Made by a program: the position numbers and the translations under genes. Below are positions 9,382-19,630 of a stretch of DNA of 64,000 nucleotides, piece by piece; position 1 is the first letter of the stretch, and the number at the start of each line of letters is the position of its first letter. Below the pieces are notes generated by a model. The model searched no databases, had not been told where the DNA came from, and saw only the letters and a program-made list of their open reading frames with translations. The stretch is from contig NZ_AKKK01000004.1 in the NCBI RefSeq assembly GCF_000281065.1, forward strand, positions 1 to 64,000. The letters run 5' to 3'. This stretch comes from Arthrobacter sp. M2012083. GTDB taxonomy: Bacteria > Actinomycetota > Actinomycetes > Actinomycetales > Micrococcaceae.

Positions 9382-10073
9382 GCGCCCCTGCCAAGACAAC
9401 TCCCGCCGGGATGCGTCGTACCGGGCTTGATCCTGTTGAGTCCGCCATTGCTGCGATGGCGGCGGGCCAAGCCGTGATCGTGGTGGACAACGAAGACCGG
9501 GAGAACGAAGGCGACATCATCTTCGCTGCCGAGCACGCCACTCCCGCCCTCATGGGCTGGACCATCCGGTATTCCTCCGGCGTCATCTGTGTTCCGTTGG
9601 ACGGAGAACGTGCGGACGCCCTGATCCTGCCGCCGATGGTGGAGATCAACGAGGACGCCAAAGGAACCGCGTATACCGTTTCCTGCGACGCCGCGATCGG
9701 AGTCAGCACCGGAATTTCAGCCACGGACCGCGCATTGACGGCCCGGATTCTGGCAGATCCGAGCAGCACTCCGGCATCGATCACACGACCCGGGCATATT
9801 TTCCCGTTGCGGGCAGTTAACGGGGGAGTGCGTGAACGTCCAGGTCACACGGAAGCTGCCGTGGACCTGTGTCGCCTTGCCGGGCTGGCTCCGGTGGGTG
9901 TGATCGCAGAGTTGGTACATGACGACGGTGAAATGATGCGGCTGGACAGCCTGCGCGACTTTGCCGCTGAACATGGGTGCCCCCTCATCTCCATCGAGGA
10001 CCTGGTGTCATATGTTGAGGCGGTAGAGTCCCAGACGGCACATGTTTCACAGGAGGACGAGGAGAAGCGATGA
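9378..10073 (+). CDS. ribB: 3,4-dihydroxy-2-butanone-4-phosphate synthase
   Basis: 231 residues. The acidic metal loop [10 protein letters not shown] (37-46) and [12 protein letters not shown] and [13 protein letters not shown] are all present. It makes the four-carbon unit from ribulose-5-P. In most actinobacteria this domain is fused to GTP cyclohydrolase II as RibBA; here it ends with a stop that overlaps the next gene (ATGA), so the two are separate polypeptides made from coupled genes. Confidence 0.95.
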   Translation: MSAPAKTTPAGMRRTGLDPVESAIAAMAAGQAVIVVDNEDRENEGDIIFAAEHATPALMGWTIRYSSGVICVPLDGERADALILPPMVEINEDAKGTAYTVSCDAAIGVSTGISATDRALTARILADPSSTPASITRPGHIFPLRAVNGGVRERPGHTEAAVDLCRLAGLAPVGVIAELVHDDGEMMRLDSLRDFAAEHGCPLISIEDLVSYVEAVESQTAHVSQEDEEKR

Positions 10074-10771
10074 CCGCATCGACCACACGCAGCAGTGACC
10101 ACACCGGCCCCGGGCCGCACCCCGTCAGCGGTGGGCCGATTGTGCAGTTACCTACGGCTTTTGGTGACTTTGTTGCACAGGCGTGGACGGATCTTGAGAC
10201 CGGTCACGAGCACCTTGCCGTGAGTTCCCCCAACCCGCCCTCGGGTGGCAGGGCCCCCCTGGTACGCCTGCATTCCGAGTGCCTGACGGGCGACGTGTTT
10301 GGTTCCTACCGCTGCGACTGCGGAGAGCAACTGGCTTTTGCCCTCGAGCTCATCCACGCAGAGGGCGGTACCTTGCTCTACCTGCGCGGCCAGGAGGGGC
10401 GCGGCATCGGGCTGGCCAACAAAATCAAGGCTTACGCACTGCAGGAAGCCGGTTTCGACACGGTAGAAGCCAACGAACAGTTGGGCCTGCCGGTGGATGC
10501 GCGTTCCTACACCGCCGCAGGACAGATCCTGGCGGAGATGGGCCTCCACGAGGTCAGGTTGCTGAGCAACAACCCCGACAAGCAAAACCGCCTTGCCCAA
10601 GCTGGTGTAACAGTTGTGGAGATGGTTCCTACCGAGGTGCCTTCCCGCGAGCAAAACCTTCGTTACCTGCAGACCAAGAAGGACCGGATGGACCACCGGC
10701 TGGCGCTCGAAGTAGAGCCCGTCAGCAATGGCAAGACACCGGCAGCACACCCTTTCGACAACCAACACTGA
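10070..10771 (+). CDS. ribA: GTP cyclohydrolase II
   Basis: 233 residues. Zinc ligands form C-x10-C-x-C (Cys71, Cys82, Cys84) in HSECLTG...YRCDCGEQL, followed by [17 protein letters not shown] and the conserved LLSNNPDK. It opens GTP, the first committed step of riboflavin synthesis. ATG overlaps the ribB stop. The first 30 residues lack DHBP-synthase sequence, so this is a stand-alone RibA and not a broken RibBA. Confidence 0.95.
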   Translation: MTASTTRSSDHTGPGPHPVSGGPIVQLPTAFGDFVAQAWTDLETGHEHLAVSSPNPPSGGRAPLVRLHSECLTGDVFGSYRCDCGEQLAFALELIHAEGGTLLYLRGQEGRGIGLANKIKAYALQEAGFDTVEANEQLGLPVDARSYTAAGQILAEMGLHEVRLLSNNPDKQNRLAQAGVTVVEMVPTEVPSREQNLRYLQTKKDRMDHRLALEVEPVSNGKTPAAHPFDNQH

Positions 10772-10788
10772 ACGGATTCATCACGAAT

Positions 10789-11274
10789 ATGAGCGGCCAC
10801 GGCGCACCCACTATTGACCTCACCACCCTCAACCCCGAGGAAACCTCCCAGTTGAAGCTCGCCATTGTGGCGGCAAGCTGGCACACCCAGATCATGGATG
10901 GACTGGTTGACGGCGCCCTGCGGGCAGCCAAGGAAGCCGGGATCGCCGAACCCACGTTGCTGCGGGTTCCGGGTAGCTTCGAGCTTCCGGTTGCCGCGGC
11001 CAGGCTCGCGCCGCACTTCGACGCCGTCGTAGCACTTGGCGTTGTTATCCGCGGCGGAACGCCGCACTTCGATTACGTCTGCCAGGCCGCGACGTCGGGA
11101 CTCACCGACGTCAGCGTCCGCACCGGCGTGCCGGTCGGCTTCGGCGTCCTCACCTGTGACACCGAGCAGCAGGGTATTGACCGTGCAGGCCTTCCCGGTT
11201 CCAAGGAGGACAAGGGCCATGAAGCTGTGACTGCTGCCTTGGCTACGGCTGTGACCCTTAAGCAGTTCAGCTAG
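10789..11274 (+). CDS. ribH: 6,7-dimethyl-8-ribityllumazine synthase
   Basis: 161 residues. Typical segments: [44 protein letters not shown] (catalytic His) and [10 protein letters not shown]. It condenses the RibB and RibD products and forms icosahedral shells in many bacteria. The start is the ATG 17 bases after ribA; the long upstream extension in the same frame overlaps ribA and is not genuine. Last gene of the rib operon. Confidence 0.95.
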   Translation: MSGHGAPTIDLTTLNPEETSQLKLAIVAASWHTQIMDGLVDGALRAAKEAGIAEPTLLRVPGSFELPVAAARLAPHFDAVVALGVVIRGGTPHFDYVCQAATSGLTDVSVRTGVPVGFGVLTCDTEQQGIDRAGLPGSKEDKGHEAVTAALATAVTLKQFS

Positions 11275-11289
11275 AAGCACTGGTTGCCG

Positions 11290-11323
11290 AGGGGGTGTGG
11301 GTGTGTCCTCACTCACATCCCCT
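11290..11323 (+). terminator. possible terminator after ribH
   Basis: AGGGGGTGTGGGTG and CACTCACATCCCC form an imperfect G/C-rich hairpin 16 bases after the ribH stop. Only a weak TTCGT follows, so termination is a guess. It separates the rib operon from hisE. Confidence 0.35.
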
Positions 11324-11380
11324 TCGTCATGCAACGCCCCAACAAGCGGTGGCCGCCCCCGAGCAAGTAGTCTGGAGGGC

Positions 11381-11644
11381 GTGAAGAATTTCGAGACGCT
11401 GTTCGCAGAACTGAGTGAGAAAGCAGCGACCCGCCCGGCAGGTTCGCGCACGGTTGCCGAACTGGACTCCGGAATCCATGGCATCGGGAAAAAGGTGGTC
11501 GAAGAGGCCGCTGAAGTCTGGATGGCCGCGGAGTACGAATCGGACGAAGCCGCTGCTGAGGAAATCTCCCAGTTGCTGTACCACCTGCAGGTCCTCATGC
11601 TCGCCAAGGGCCTCAGCCTGGAGGACGTTTACAAGCATCTCTAG
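11381..11644 (+). CDS. hisE: phosphoribosyl-ATP pyrophosphatase
   Basis: 87 residues, the normal size for stand-alone His[19 protein letters not shown] provides the Glu/Asp metal ligands of the MazG-like fold, and LLYHLQVLM follows. It catalyses the second step of histidine synthesis. GTG start with TGGAGGG just upstream (about 2-8 bases); the in-frame extension upstream has no ribosome site. Confidence 0.95.
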   Translation: MKNFETLFAELSEKAATRPAGSRTVAELDSGIHGIGKKVVEEAAEVWMAAEYESDEAAAEEISQLLYHLQVLMLAKGLSLEDVYKHL

Positions 11645-11728
11645 CCACGCCACTCCGCCTGCCTGTTGCGGAGCCCCCTGCGTGGCCAAGGTGCCTGAAA
11701 ACCTCCATTCCGAAAAGAAAGTCTCCCA

Positions 11729-12589
11729 ATGCTCCGTGTAGCAGTCCCCAACAAGGGATCCCTGTCCGAAGCCGCCTCGGCAATGTTGTCCGAGGCTGGT
11801 TACCGCCAGCGCCGCGACACCCGCGAACTGGTCATGGTTGATCCCGACAATGACATTGAATTCTTCTTCCTGCGTCCCCGCGACATCGCGGTCTACGTAG
11901 GCCAGGGAACCCTGGACGTCGGCATCACCGGCCGCGACCTCTTGCTTGACGCAAAGGTGGAAGCCGAAGAACTGCTTCCCTTGGGCTTCGCCCCGTCCAC
12001 GTTCCGGTTTGCCGGTCCCGTAGGTGACTTCACCGGCGTCGAGCAGCTTGAAGGCAAGCGCCTCGCCACCAGCTACGACGGATTGCTGCGCGACTACCTC
12101 GCCGAGCGCGGCGTCAACGCCAAGGTGGTCCGCTTGGACGGAGCTGTGGAATCTTCGGTGCGCCTCGGCGTAGCGGATGCGATCGCGGACGTCGTTGAAA
12201 CAGGCAATACCCTCAAGGCTGCCGGCATGGAGATCTTTGGCGATCCCATCCTGAAATCCGAAGCCGTGCTGATTCGACGGTCCGGTTCGGGCGGCGCTGC
12301 CAATGGAACAGCCAAGGAAATCGAAATCCTCATCCGTCGCCTGCAGGGCGTCCTTGTGGCGCGCCAGTACGTGCTGATGGATTACGACATCCGCAAAGAC
12401 CTGGTGGAAGACGCAGCAGCACTGACGCCGGGACTTGAGTCGCCCACCGTTTCGCCGCTTCGCGATTCCGAGTGGGTTGCCGTGCGGTCCATGGTTCCCA
12501 AGAAGGAAACCAACCGCATCATGGACGAACTGTATGACCTCGGCGCACGCGCCATCCTGGTCAGCAGCATCCACGCCTGCCGTATCTGA
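11729..12589 (+). CDS. hisG: ATP phosphoribosyltransferase, long form
   Basis: 286 residues, so the long form with a C-terminal ACT-like domain (from about 215) that binds histidine for feedback inhibition. Motifs: MLRVAVPNKGSLSEAA, LDVGITGRDLL and DVVETGNTLKAAG (PRPP loop). First committed step of histidine synthesis. The gene follows hisE by 84 bases, and no ATP-phosphoribosyltransferase regulatory subunit (HisZ) is needed for this form. Confidence 0.96.
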   Translation: MLRVAVPNKGSLSEAASAMLSEAGYRQRRDTRELVMVDPDNDIEFFFLRPRDIAVYVGQGTLDVGITGRDLLLDAKVEAEELLPLGFAPSTFRFAGPVGDFTGVEQLEGKRLATSYDGLLRDYLAERGVNAKVVRLDGAVESSVRLGVADAIADVVETGNTLKAAGMEIFGDPILKSEAVLIRRSGSGGAANGTAKEIEILIRRLQGVLVARQYVLMDYDIRKDLVEDAAALTPGLESPTVSPLRDSEWVAVRSMVPKKETNRIMDELYDLGARAILVSSIHACRI

Positions 12590-12668
12590 TCCCGCGTATC
12601 GCTGAGCCGGGCATCAAACAGCCCGGCCGCGTAACAACAGCAGAGCACACAGAACTGAGGAGCAGCAC

Positions 12669-13445
12669 ATGGCTGTAGCCGTACGCGTCATACCCTGCCT
12701 GGATGTCGACGCCGGCCGCGTCGTCAAGGGCGTCAACTTCGAAGGACTTCGCGACGCCGGCGACCCGGTGGAACTTGCACACCGATACGACAATGGCGGG
12801 GCCGACGAACTCACGTTCCTTGACGTCACTGCGTCGTCCGGCAATCGCGAAACCACGTTCGACGTCGTCCGCCGCACCGCGGAGGAAGTGTTCATTCCCT
12901 TGACCGTGGGCGGGGGCGTCCGTGGTGTTGCCGAGGTGGACAAGCTCCTGCGCTTTGGTGCGGACAAGGCGTCCATCAACACCGCTGCCGTTGCCAGGCC
13001 CGACGTCATTGACGAAATCACCCGCCACTTCGGTTCGCAGGTACTGGTGCTCTCCGTGGATGCGCGCCGTACCCGCGAAGGCGACGAACCGACGTCGTCC
13101 GGTTTCGAAGTGACCACCCACGGTGGCCGCACCGGTACCGGAATCGACGCCGTTGCCTGGGCCAAGGAAGCAGCCGACCGGGGCGTGGGGGAAATCCTGC
13201 TGAACTCGATCGACGCGGACGGCACCAAAGACGGCTTCGATCTTGAATTGATTCGCTTGGTCAGGGCCGCAGTGAACATTCCGATCATCGCTTCGGGTGG
13301 GGCAGGAGTGCCTGCCCATTTCCCGCCTGCGGTGGAGGCAGGCGCTGACGCCGTCCTTGCAGCATCGGTGTTCCACTTTGGCCCGGACGACATGATTGCC
13401 CAGGTTAAGGCCGCTATTCGCGACGCCGGGTTCGAAGTCCGCTAG
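12669..13445 (+). CDS. hisF: imidazole glycerol phosphate synthase, cyclase subunit
   Basis: 258 residues. Half-barrel repeats with catalytic Asp in [16 protein letters not shown] and [15 protein letters not shown] (second catalytic Asp), and phosphate-binding VGGGV and IIASGGAG. It uses ammonia delivered by HisH, whose gene is not in this window. AACTGAGGAG ends 6-7 bases before the ATG. A strong bidirectional hairpin follows. Confidence 0.96.
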   Translation: MAVAVRVIPCLDVDAGRVVKGVNFEGLRDAGDPVELAHRYDNGGADELTFLDVTASSGNRETTFDVVRRTAEEVFIPLTVGGGVRGVAEVDKLLRFGADKASINTAAVARPDVIDEITRHFGSQVLVLSVDARRTREGDEPTSSGFEVTTHGGRTGTGIDAVAWAKEAADRGVGEILLNSIDADGTKDGFDLELIRLVRAAVNIPIIASGGAGVPAHFPPAVEAGADAVLAASVFHFGPDDMIAQVKAAIRDAGFEVR

Positions 13446-13460
13446 CTTTCAGGCGTAAAC

Positions 13461-13499
13461 AGCACTGGAGAGTCACCTTGAAGGTGACTCTCCAGTGCT
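13461..13499. terminator. bidirectional terminator between hisF and the convergent gene
   Basis: A 19-base arm (13461-13479) is perfectly repeated in inverse (13481-13499) around one base. It stands between the hisF stop and the stop of the convergent 13519-14163 gene. It has no T-run, but the very long stem suggests a shared transcription barrier. Confidence 0.7.
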
Positions 13500-13518
13500 G
13501 GTTTAAGCCTGTTGGTGG

Positions 13519-14163
13519 TCACAGACCGATATCGGCGGACTGCAGGAGCGCGACGGCGTCCGGCTGGCCCTCGAAGGTGACGAGGGCCTGGCTGGTGCGG
13601 CCATGCGCGTGCATGAGCAGTTCGCCCGGCTCCCCAACTATCGCCACGGACACGGGGGCGCGTTTGGCCACGTGGCGGGGGCCGGTGGGGCGTACGAGCA
13701 CGATGCCCAGGTCAACGCCGCGGTACAGGAACGCGGCACGCTTGATCAGCTCGTCCCACAGGGCGTCCGAATAGGCTTCATCCAAGGCCCGGGGCGCCCA
13801 GCGGTCACCGGCGCGACGAATGTCCTCCGTGTGCACGAAGTACTCAATGAGGTTTGATGTCTCATCCAGCGCCTTGATCTTCAAGGGGGAAAGCGCCGGC
13901 GGACCTGCACGGAACGTCTTGACGAGGTCCGCGTAGGCGTCGGAACTCTTCAGCTTGGCAGCGAGTTTGGAGGTGGCTTTTTCGGATGCCTTGCCCAGGC
14001 TGGGGATCAGTAGCCCCAGACCCACGGCGATCTTCCGTTCGCGCAGGTATAAGTGCGCGGCAAGATCCCGGGTCAACCACCCTTCGCAGAGCGTGGGGGA
14101 GTCAGGCCCGGCCGCCAGCAGGGTTTCGGCCAGTACTTCTCGGGAAGGATCGACGAAATGCAT
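13519..14163 (-). CDS. TIGR03085 family metal-binding protein (DinB/mycothiol-isomerase fold)
   Basis: 214 residues. [30 protein letters not shown] and [11 protein letters not shown] give the His...HxxD-type metal site of the actinobacterial TIGR03085 family, which is related to mycothiol-dependent maleylpyruvate isomerase. Function unknown. The ATG is chosen over an in-frame GTG 18 bases upstream because MHFVDPSR is the usual family start; neither start has a strong ribosome site. Sits alone on the minus strand between hisF and hisI. Confidence 0.85.
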   Translation of the reverse strand: MHFVDPSREVLAETLLAAGPDSPTLCEGWLTRDLAAHLYLRERKIAVGLGLLIPSLGKASEKATSKLAAKLKSSDAYADLVKTFRAGPPALSPLKIKALDETSNLIEYFVHTEDIRRAGDRWAPRALDEAYSDALWDELIKRAAFLYRGVDLGIVLVRPTGPRHVAKRAPVSVAIVGEPGELLMHAHGRTSQALVTFEGQPDAVALLQSADIGL

Positions 14164-14252
14164 CACTTGTGAAACTAGCACGATCGGAGCACTCTTGCGC
14201 AGAGGAACCGCCGCAGAATCAGGCTCCCGCCGAAGGCACTAGACTTGATCTG

Positions 14253-14669
14253 ATGTCAGAGCAGTCCGCCCCCAGCCCAACTCCTGCCGCGGAGCTTTCC
14301 AGCGACCCCGCGAGCCCTTTGCCGCAGGAGATCGCCAGCGCCCTCAAAAGGGATTCTTCCGGCCTCGTCGCGGCCATCGTGCAGCAGCACGATACCAACG
14401 AGGTCCTCATGCTCGGCTGGATGGATGACGAGGCACTCAACCGCACCATGACGTCCGGCAGGGTGACGTTCTACTCCCGCTCCCGCCAGGAATACTGGCG
14501 CAAGGGCGACACCTCCGGACACGTACAGTTCGTGAAGTCTGTTGCCCTTGATTGCGACGGCGATGCCCTCCTGATCCGCGTGGACCAGATAGGCGCCGCC
14601 TGCCACACCGGAACCCGGACCTGTTTTGATGGTCGCGACTTCACTGTCGTTACGGGCCACCGCGAATAA
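14253..14669 (+). CDS. hisI: phosphoribosyl-AMP cyclohydrolase
   Basis: 138 residues: a 25-residue Ser/Pro leader, then [32 protein letters not shown] and the zinc Cys cluster DCDGDAL...[12 protein letters not shown]. Third step of histidine synthesis; hisE and hisI are separate here. The ATG 4 bases after a short GATCTG leader is taken since the longer frame overlaps the opposite-strand gene. trpE follows 58 bases later, so his and trp genes may be co-transcribed. Confidence 0.93.
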   Translation: MSEQSAPSPTPAAELSSDPASPLPQEIASALKRDSSGLVAAIVQQHDTNEVLMLGWMDDEALNRTMTSGRVTFYSRSRQEYWRKGDTSGHVQFVKSVALDCDGDALLIRVDQIGAACHTGTRTCFDGRDFTVVTGHRE

Positions 14670-14727
14670 GGCACCCACCACTTTCCACTGACGCACCACC
14701 TCAGACAATAAGGCGGAGAACATAGCC

Positions 14728-16311
14728 ATGCAGGACCTTGGAATCATCAGCCCGGGCCTGGAAGAGTTCCGCGAACTCGCCGTCCACAGCCGTGTCATCC
14801 CTGTCCGGCTCAAGGTTTTGGCTGACGCCGAGACTCCCATCGGCTTGTACCGGAAACTTGCCAAGGGACAGCCGGGTACCTTCCTTCTGGAATCCGCGGC
14901 GGTTGGCGGCGCCTGGTCACGTTATTCCTTCATTGGCTCCAAGTCGCGTGCGACGCTGACCACCAAGGACGGGGAGGCCCACTGGATCGGTGAGCCGCCC
15001 GTCGGCGTGCCGGTCTCAGGCAATCCGGTGGAAGCTGTTCGCGACACCATTGCTGCGCTGCAGACTGACCGCTTCGACGGCCTGCCGCCGTTCACCTCCG
15101 GCTTGGTTGGCTTCCTTGGTTGGGAAGCCGTGCGTCACTGGGAACGGCTGACGTCCCCACCGGAGGATGACCTTCAGCTGCCGGAGATGGCTCTGAACCT
15201 GGTCACCGACATGGCAGTCCACGACAATGTGGACGGAACGGTCCTCCTGATCGCCAATGCCATCAACTTTGATGACAGTGCCGAGCGTGTGGATGACGCC
15301 TGGCACGACGCCGTAGCCCGGGTGAAGGGGCTGCTGGACCAGATCAGCACGCCAGTTGCCCAGCCGGTCTCCGTGCTGGAAACCGCAGCCTTGGACTTTG
15401 CCTCCAGCGTGCAGGAACGCTGGGATGAAGCCAAGTACTTGGATGCGATTGACCGCGGCAAGGAAGCCATTGTTGATGGGGAGGTTTTCCAGGTAGTGAT
15501 CTCCCGGCGCTTCGAAATGGAGTGCGCCGCCGACCCCCTGGATGTCTACCGTGTCCTGCGCAATACCAACCCCAGCCCGTACATGTATCTCTTCAGCCTG
15601 GAGGACGCTGACGGCCGCGAGTACTCGATCGTTGGTTCGTCACCTGAAGCCCTGGTGACAGTGACCGGCGAGGAAGTCATTACGCACCCCATCGCCGGTT
15701 CCCGCCCCCGTGGCAAGACGGTTGAGGCCGATAAGGCCCTGGCGACAGAACTGCTGGCCGATCAGAAGGAGCGCGCCGAGCACCTGATGCTGGTTGATCT
15801 TTCGCGCAACGACCTCTCCAAGGTGTGCGTGGCCGGAACGGTTGACGTCACTCAGTTCATGGAAGTGGAGCGGTTCAGCCACATCATGCACCTCGTGTCC
15901 ACGGTGGTTGGCGAGCTCGCCCCCCACGCCAAGGCCTACGACGTCCTCAAGGCGACCTTCCCGGCCGGTACGTTGTCCGGGGCTCCCAAACCACGGGCTT
16001 TGAGGCTGCTCGACGAACTCGAACCACACCGCCGCGGCATCTACGGTGGCGTGGTTGGCTACCTGGACTTCGCCGGCGACATGGATATGGCCATTGCGAT
16101 CCGCTCCGCACTTCTCCGTGAAGGCCGCGCCTACGTGCAGGCCGGCGGTGGCATCGTGGCGGACTCCCACAAGCCTTCCGAAGCGTTGGAGACGGTGAAC
16201 AAGGCTGCGGCACCGCTACGGGCAGTGCACACAGCCGGGTCGCTGCAAAACATCGCCGCGGACACCGTGCGGAACGCGAACGCATCCGACGACGGGACGC
16301 CCGCCTCATGA
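14728..16311 (+). CDS. trpE: anthranilate synthase component I
   Basis: 527 residues. The N-terminal half carries the LLESA motif (tryptophan-binding, SFLLESA-like); the chorismate-binding half has GEVFQVVISRRFE, SSPEALV, HPIAGSRPRGKT, DLSRNDLSKV and PAGTLSGAPKPRA. It converts chorismate to anthranilate with ammonia from TrpG, whose gene is not next to it. No leader peptide or T-box is visible in the short gap after hisI. Stop overlaps the next start by 4 bases. Confidence 0.96.
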   Translation: MQDLGIISPGLEEFRELAVHSRVIPVRLKVLADAETPIGLYRKLAKGQPGTFLLESAAVGGAWSRYSFIGSKSRATLTTKDGEAHWIGEPPVGVPVSGNPVEAVRDTIAALQTDRFDGLPPFTSGLVGFLGWEAVRHWERLTSPPEDDLQLPEMALNLVTDMAVHDNVDGTVLLIANAINFDDSAERVDDAWHDAVARVKGLLDQISTPVAQPVSVLETAALDFASSVQERWDEAKYLDAIDRGKEAIVDGEVFQVVISRRFEMECAADPLDVYRVLRNTNPSPYMYLFSLEDADGREYSIVGSSPEALVTVTGEEVITHPIAGSRPRGKTVEADKALATELLADQKERAEHLMLVDLSRNDLSKVCVAGTVDVTQFMEVERFSHIMHLVSTVVGELAPHAKAYDVLKATFPAGTLSGAPKPRALRLLDELEPHRRGIYGGVVGYLDFAGDMDMAIAIRSALLREGRAYVQAGGGIVADSHKPSEALETVNKAAAPLRAVHTAGSLQNIAADTVRNANASDDGTPAS

Positions 16312-16913
16312 GTACCGCAGCATCAGCGGCTTCCGTGAGGCAGTCGCCGCGCTGGGCGCGGAAATCCACGGTGGTCCTTGCCACCACCATCCTTGCGTTG
16401 GCCGTTTTCGGAGCCACGACGCAGACCTGGATCGAGGTGCGCCTGGACCCCACCGGTGCTTCCAACAGCGACCTCCATGTCCAAGGAAGCAAGGCGGCCA
16501 CAGCGGTCACGGCGCTGGCCGTCGTAGCCCTGGCCGGCGGTTTGGCGGCATCCATTGCCGGAAAAATTGCCCGATGGATCATCGCTGTCCTCATCGCCTT
16601 GTCTGCTGCGGGGATCATCCTCGCGGCAGTGACCGTGATACTGGATCCTCTCGGTGCCGCACAAGGATCAATTGCTGCAGCCACGGGAGTGTCGGGCGGG
16701 CAGGCCGACGCGGTGATCACGGCCTTCCCGGCCCTTGCCATCGTTGCCGGCTCCCTCTTGGCGGTGTGCGCTATCGCCCTGCCGCTGGCGGGTCGCTACT
16801 GGACCTCGCGGACCAAATATGACGCCGGGGCGAGGGGCAAGAAGAGCGCCAACGAACCGGTGGACGAGATTGACAGTTGGGACAGCCTCTCGCGCGGTGA
16901 AGACCCGACGTAG
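16308..16913 (+). CDS. Trp biosynthesis-associated membrane protein (TIGR02234)
   Basis: 201 residues, four hydrophobic segments (about 22-42, 65-85, 90-115, 135-160), and an acidic cytoplasmic tail. The first loop has TQTWIEV, as in the actinobacterial membrane family that sits between trpE and trpC. Its role in tryptophan synthesis is known only from gene order. ATG overlaps the trpE stop (ATGA), which supports co-translation. Confidence 0.88.
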   Translation: MSTAASAASVRQSPRWARKSTVVLATTILALAVFGATTQTWIEVRLDPTGASNSDLHVQGSKAATAVTALAVVALAGGLAASIAGKIARWIIAVLIALSAAGIILAAVTVILDPLGAAQGSIAAATGVSGGQADAVITAFPALAIVAGSLLAVCAIALPLAGRYWTSRTKYDAGARGKKSANEPVDEIDSWDSLSRGEDPT

Positions 16914-17045
16914 GTACTCATATAGGACTTTGGGCCGGTCCGGCGCAACAAAGCCGACACCCGCCTGGGCTGACGTCCGGCGATGTCCCGGCCGTCGTCA
17001 ATAAATGGCAGAATGTAAGCAGTATTCATCCTGAGGAGATTTCAC

Positions 17046-17318
17046 ATGAGCAAAACCACAGTGTCCAACAACCAAGCGGAATCCACCATGGCCAGCCACG
17101 CTGACGCCATCGGTCACGGAAACAGCCCGGCTGCCTGGACGTGCGTACTTGTGATGCTGGTCGGTGCCCTGATTTCCTCCATCGCTTTCGTCATCGCCAG
17201 CACCCCGATCTTCGTCGGCGGACTGGTTGTCATGGTTATCGGACTGATCGTGGGCTTCGTGATGCGTAAGGCAGGCTACGGAGTTGGCGGCAGCAAGCTG
17301 CAGAACAACGGCCACTAA
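17046..17318 (+). CDS. HGxxPAAW family membrane protein
   Basis: 90 residues. The family signature HGNSPAAW lies at about 22-29, followed by two hydrophobic segments (about 35-55 and 58-78) and a basic C-terminus. Function unknown; the family is usually found in this trp position in actinobacteria. CTGAGGAG lies 7 bases before the ATG, a strong site. trpC starts 2 bases after the stop. Confidence 0.88.
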   Translation: MSKTTVSNNQAESTMASHADAIGHGNSPAAWTCVLVMLVGALISSIAFVIASTPIFVGGLVVMVIGLIVGFVMRKAGYGVGGSKLQNNGH

Positions 17319-17320
17319 TC

Positions 17321-18139
17321 GTGACCGTACTCGATGACATCATTGGTGGAGTCAAGGAGGACATGGAGGCCCGACGCGGCCTCGTGTCCCTCGCGGAGCT
17401 GAAGGAGCGCGCCGCAAATGCTGCCCCCGCTCGTGACGCGTGGGCGGCCCTCGGTGGTCCGTCGTCCATCCGCGACGACCTCAAAGTCATCGCTGAAATC
17501 AAGCGCCGCAGTCCCTCCAAGGGTGACCTCGCCTCCATCGCCGATCCCGCGTCGCTCGCAGTGCAGTATTCCGATGGCGGAGCTTCCGTCATCAGCGTGC
17601 TCACGGAACAGCGCCGGTTCGGCGGCTCGCTGGCGGACCTCGACGCGGTGCGAGCCGCCGTCGAAACTCCGTTGTTGCGCAAGGACTTCACCGTTGACGA
17701 GTACCAGATTTGGGAAGCCCGTGCCCACGGAGCCGACCTCATCCTGCTCATCGTCGCGGCGTTGTCCGACTCGGAGCTTGCCGACTTCAGTGCGCTAAGC
17801 CACGAGCTCGGGATGAACGTGCTGGTGGAAACGCACACCGAGGAAGAGATCGAGCGCGCAGTTGCGGCGCAGGCCAAAATTATTGGCGTCAATGTCCGCA
17901 ACCTCAAAACGCTCGACGTCGACCGCTCAGTTTTCGGATCCTTGGCCGGCTTGATTCCGGCCGAGTCCGTCATCGTGGCGGAATCCGGCGTCAGGGGCCC
18001 CGAGGACGTCTCTCATTATGCCGCGGCGGGCGCCAACGCCATTTTGGTGGGGGAAGCGCTGGTGAGCGACTCCACGCCGCGCGAACGCATCACTGAATTC
18101 AAGGCAGCTGGAGCTGCCGCCATCGCCGTCAGGAACTGA
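17321..18139 (+). CDS. trpC: indole-3-glycerol-phosphate synthase
   Basis: 272 residues. Motifs: [15 protein letters not shown] (catalytic Lys), [35 protein letters not shown], and ESGV near the end. Stand-alone TrpC, not fused to TrpF. GTG start immediately after the HGxxPAAW gene. A hairpin separates it from trpB. Confidence 0.96.
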   Translation: MTVLDDIIGGVKEDMEARRGLVSLAELKERAANAAPARDAWAALGGPSSIRDDLKVIAEIKRRSPSKGDLASIADPASLAVQYSDGGASVISVLTEQRRFGGSLADLDAVRAAVETPLLRKDFTVDEYQIWEARAHGADLILLIVAALSDSELADFSALSHELGMNVLVETHTEEEIERAVAAQAKIIGVNVRNLKTLDVDRSVFGSLAGLIPAESVIVAESGVRGPEDVSHYAAAGANAILVGEALVSDSTPRERITEFKAAGAAAIAVRN

Positions 18140-18168
18140 GGCAGTAACTGAATCACGGCGAATAGTTG

Positions 18169-18203
18169 CAAGGCAGCCCGGGCAGGAGCCTGCGGCTGCC
18201 TTG
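18169..18203 (+). terminator. hairpin in the trpC-trpB gap
   Basis: CAAGGCAGCC (18169-18178) pairs with GGCTGCCTTG (18194-18203); the loop contains its own GCAGG/CCTGC stem. No T-run follows. It may be a processing or attenuation point that changes the trpC:trpB ratio, or a partial terminator. Confidence 0.45.
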
Positions 18204-18253
18204 TGGCACGTGGAACTACCCAATGAACTAACTGGAACAGGACGGTGAGACTG

Positions 18254-19630
18254 ATGGTCGACGCGCCAACAGCCGGCTCAGAAGAGAATGCGGCGGACGC
18301 ATTCCTCCAAGGTGGCCCTTCGCTGCGGCACGCATCGGGGCCCTACTTTGGCAGCTATGGCGGACGCTGGATGCCCGAGTCGCTCATCGCCGCCCTTGAC
18401 GAAGTCCAGGACACTTTTGAAAAGGCCAAAGCTGATCCCGAGTTCATCGCGCAGCTGAAGGACCTCAACAAGAACTACTCCGGCAGGCCTTCCCTCCTGA
18501 CCGAAGCCAAGCGCTTCTCGGAGCACGCCGGGGGAGCACGAATTTTCCTCAAGCGCGAGGACCTCAACCACACTGGCTCCCACAAGATCAACAACGTCCT
18601 GGGCCAGGCACTCCTGGCGAAGCGCATGGGCAAGACCCGCGTTATTGCCGAGACCGGTGCCGGTCAGCACGGCGTTGCAAGTGCCACGGCCGCAGCCCTG
18701 CTGGGCCTCGAGTGCGTGGTGTATATGGGGGCGGAGGATTGCCGTCGGCAGGCCTTGAACGTGGCCCGCATGCAGCTGCTGGGCGCCACGGTGGTTCCGG
18801 TGACCAATGGTTCCCAGACGCTCAAGGACGCCATCAACGATGCCCTCCGGGATTGGGTTTCCAACGTGGATCACACCCACTACCTTCTGGGCACTGCAGC
18901 TGGTGCGCACCCGTTCCCTGCCATGGTCCGCTACTTCCACGAAGTCATCGGTGAAGAAGCACGCAGCCAGATCCTGGAGCAAACGGGCAAGCTTCCCGAC
19001 GCCATCGCTGCGTGCATCGGTGGTGGCTCGAACGCGATCGGTTTGTTCCACGCCTTCCTCGACGACGCCTCCGTGAAGATCTACGGCTTTGAAGCCGGCG
19101 GCGAAGGTGTAGAGACCGGCCGCCACGCTGCAGCCATTTCCCTGGGCCGTCCAGGCGTACTTCACGGGGCCCGTTCGTACCTCATGCAGGACGAAGACGG
19201 CCAGACCATCGAATCCCACTCCATTTCGGCCGGCTTGGATTACCCGAGCGTCGGACCGGAGCACTCCTACTTGGCCGACATCGGGCGTGTGACCTATGAG
19301 GCCGTGACTGACACCGAAGCCATGGATGCGTTCAGCCTGCTGTGCCGGACTGAAGGCATCATCCCCGCCATTGAGTCCTCCCACGCCCTGGCCGGCGCCA
19401 TCAAGATCGGCAAGCGGCTCACCGAAGGCAAGGACACGCCGTCGGACGTGACGGTGATCGTCAACCTGTCCGGACGTGGCGACAAGGACGTGGAAACTGC
19501 AGCTGCCTGGTTCAACATGTTGGATGAGGAAGGGCACGTCAAGGGCACTACGCTGTCCACGCGCAAGCCCAAGGGACCCACCGAGCGCACGTCCGAAGCA
19601 GCCGTGGATGTCAACGAGGACCAGAACTGA
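18254..19630 (+). CDS. trpB: tryptophan synthase beta chain
   Basis: 458 residues. PLP lysine in HTGSHKIN (Lys111), GAGQHGVA, the phosphate site GGGSNAIG and EAGGEG are present. A 45-residue tail after WFNML is longer than in enterobacterial TrpB. It joins indole and serine. The start is the ATG at 18254 (GGTGAG 3 bases upstream); an in-frame GTG 9 bases earlier is a near-equal alternative. The stop overlaps the trpA ATG by one base. Confidence 0.95.
   Translation: MVDAPTAGSEENAADAFLQGGPSLRHASGPYFGSYGGRWMPESLIAALDEVQDTFEKAKADPEFIAQLKDLNKNYSGRPSLLTEAKRFSEHAGGARIFLKREDLNHTGSHKINNVLGQALLAKRMGKTRVIAETGAGQHGVASATAAALLGLECVVYMGAEDCRRQALNVARMQLLGATVVPVTNGSQTLKDAINDALRDWVSNVDHTHYLLGTAAGAHPFPAMVRYFHEVIGEEARSQILEQTGKLPDAIAACIGGGSNAIGLFHAFLDDASVKIYGFEAGGEGVETGRHAAAISLGRPGVLHGARSYLMQDEDGQTIESHSISAGLDYPSVGPEHSYLADIGRVTYEAVTDTEAMDAFSLLCRTEGIIPAIESSHALAGAIKIGKRLTEGKDTPSDVTVIVNLSGRGDKDVETAAAWFNMLDEEGHVKGTTLSTRKPKGPTERTSEAAVDVNEDQN

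Noticed and set aside
14670..14727. Possible trp attenuator or T-box before trpE
   Set aside because: The gap is only 58 bases and contains no Trp-rich leader or T-box block.
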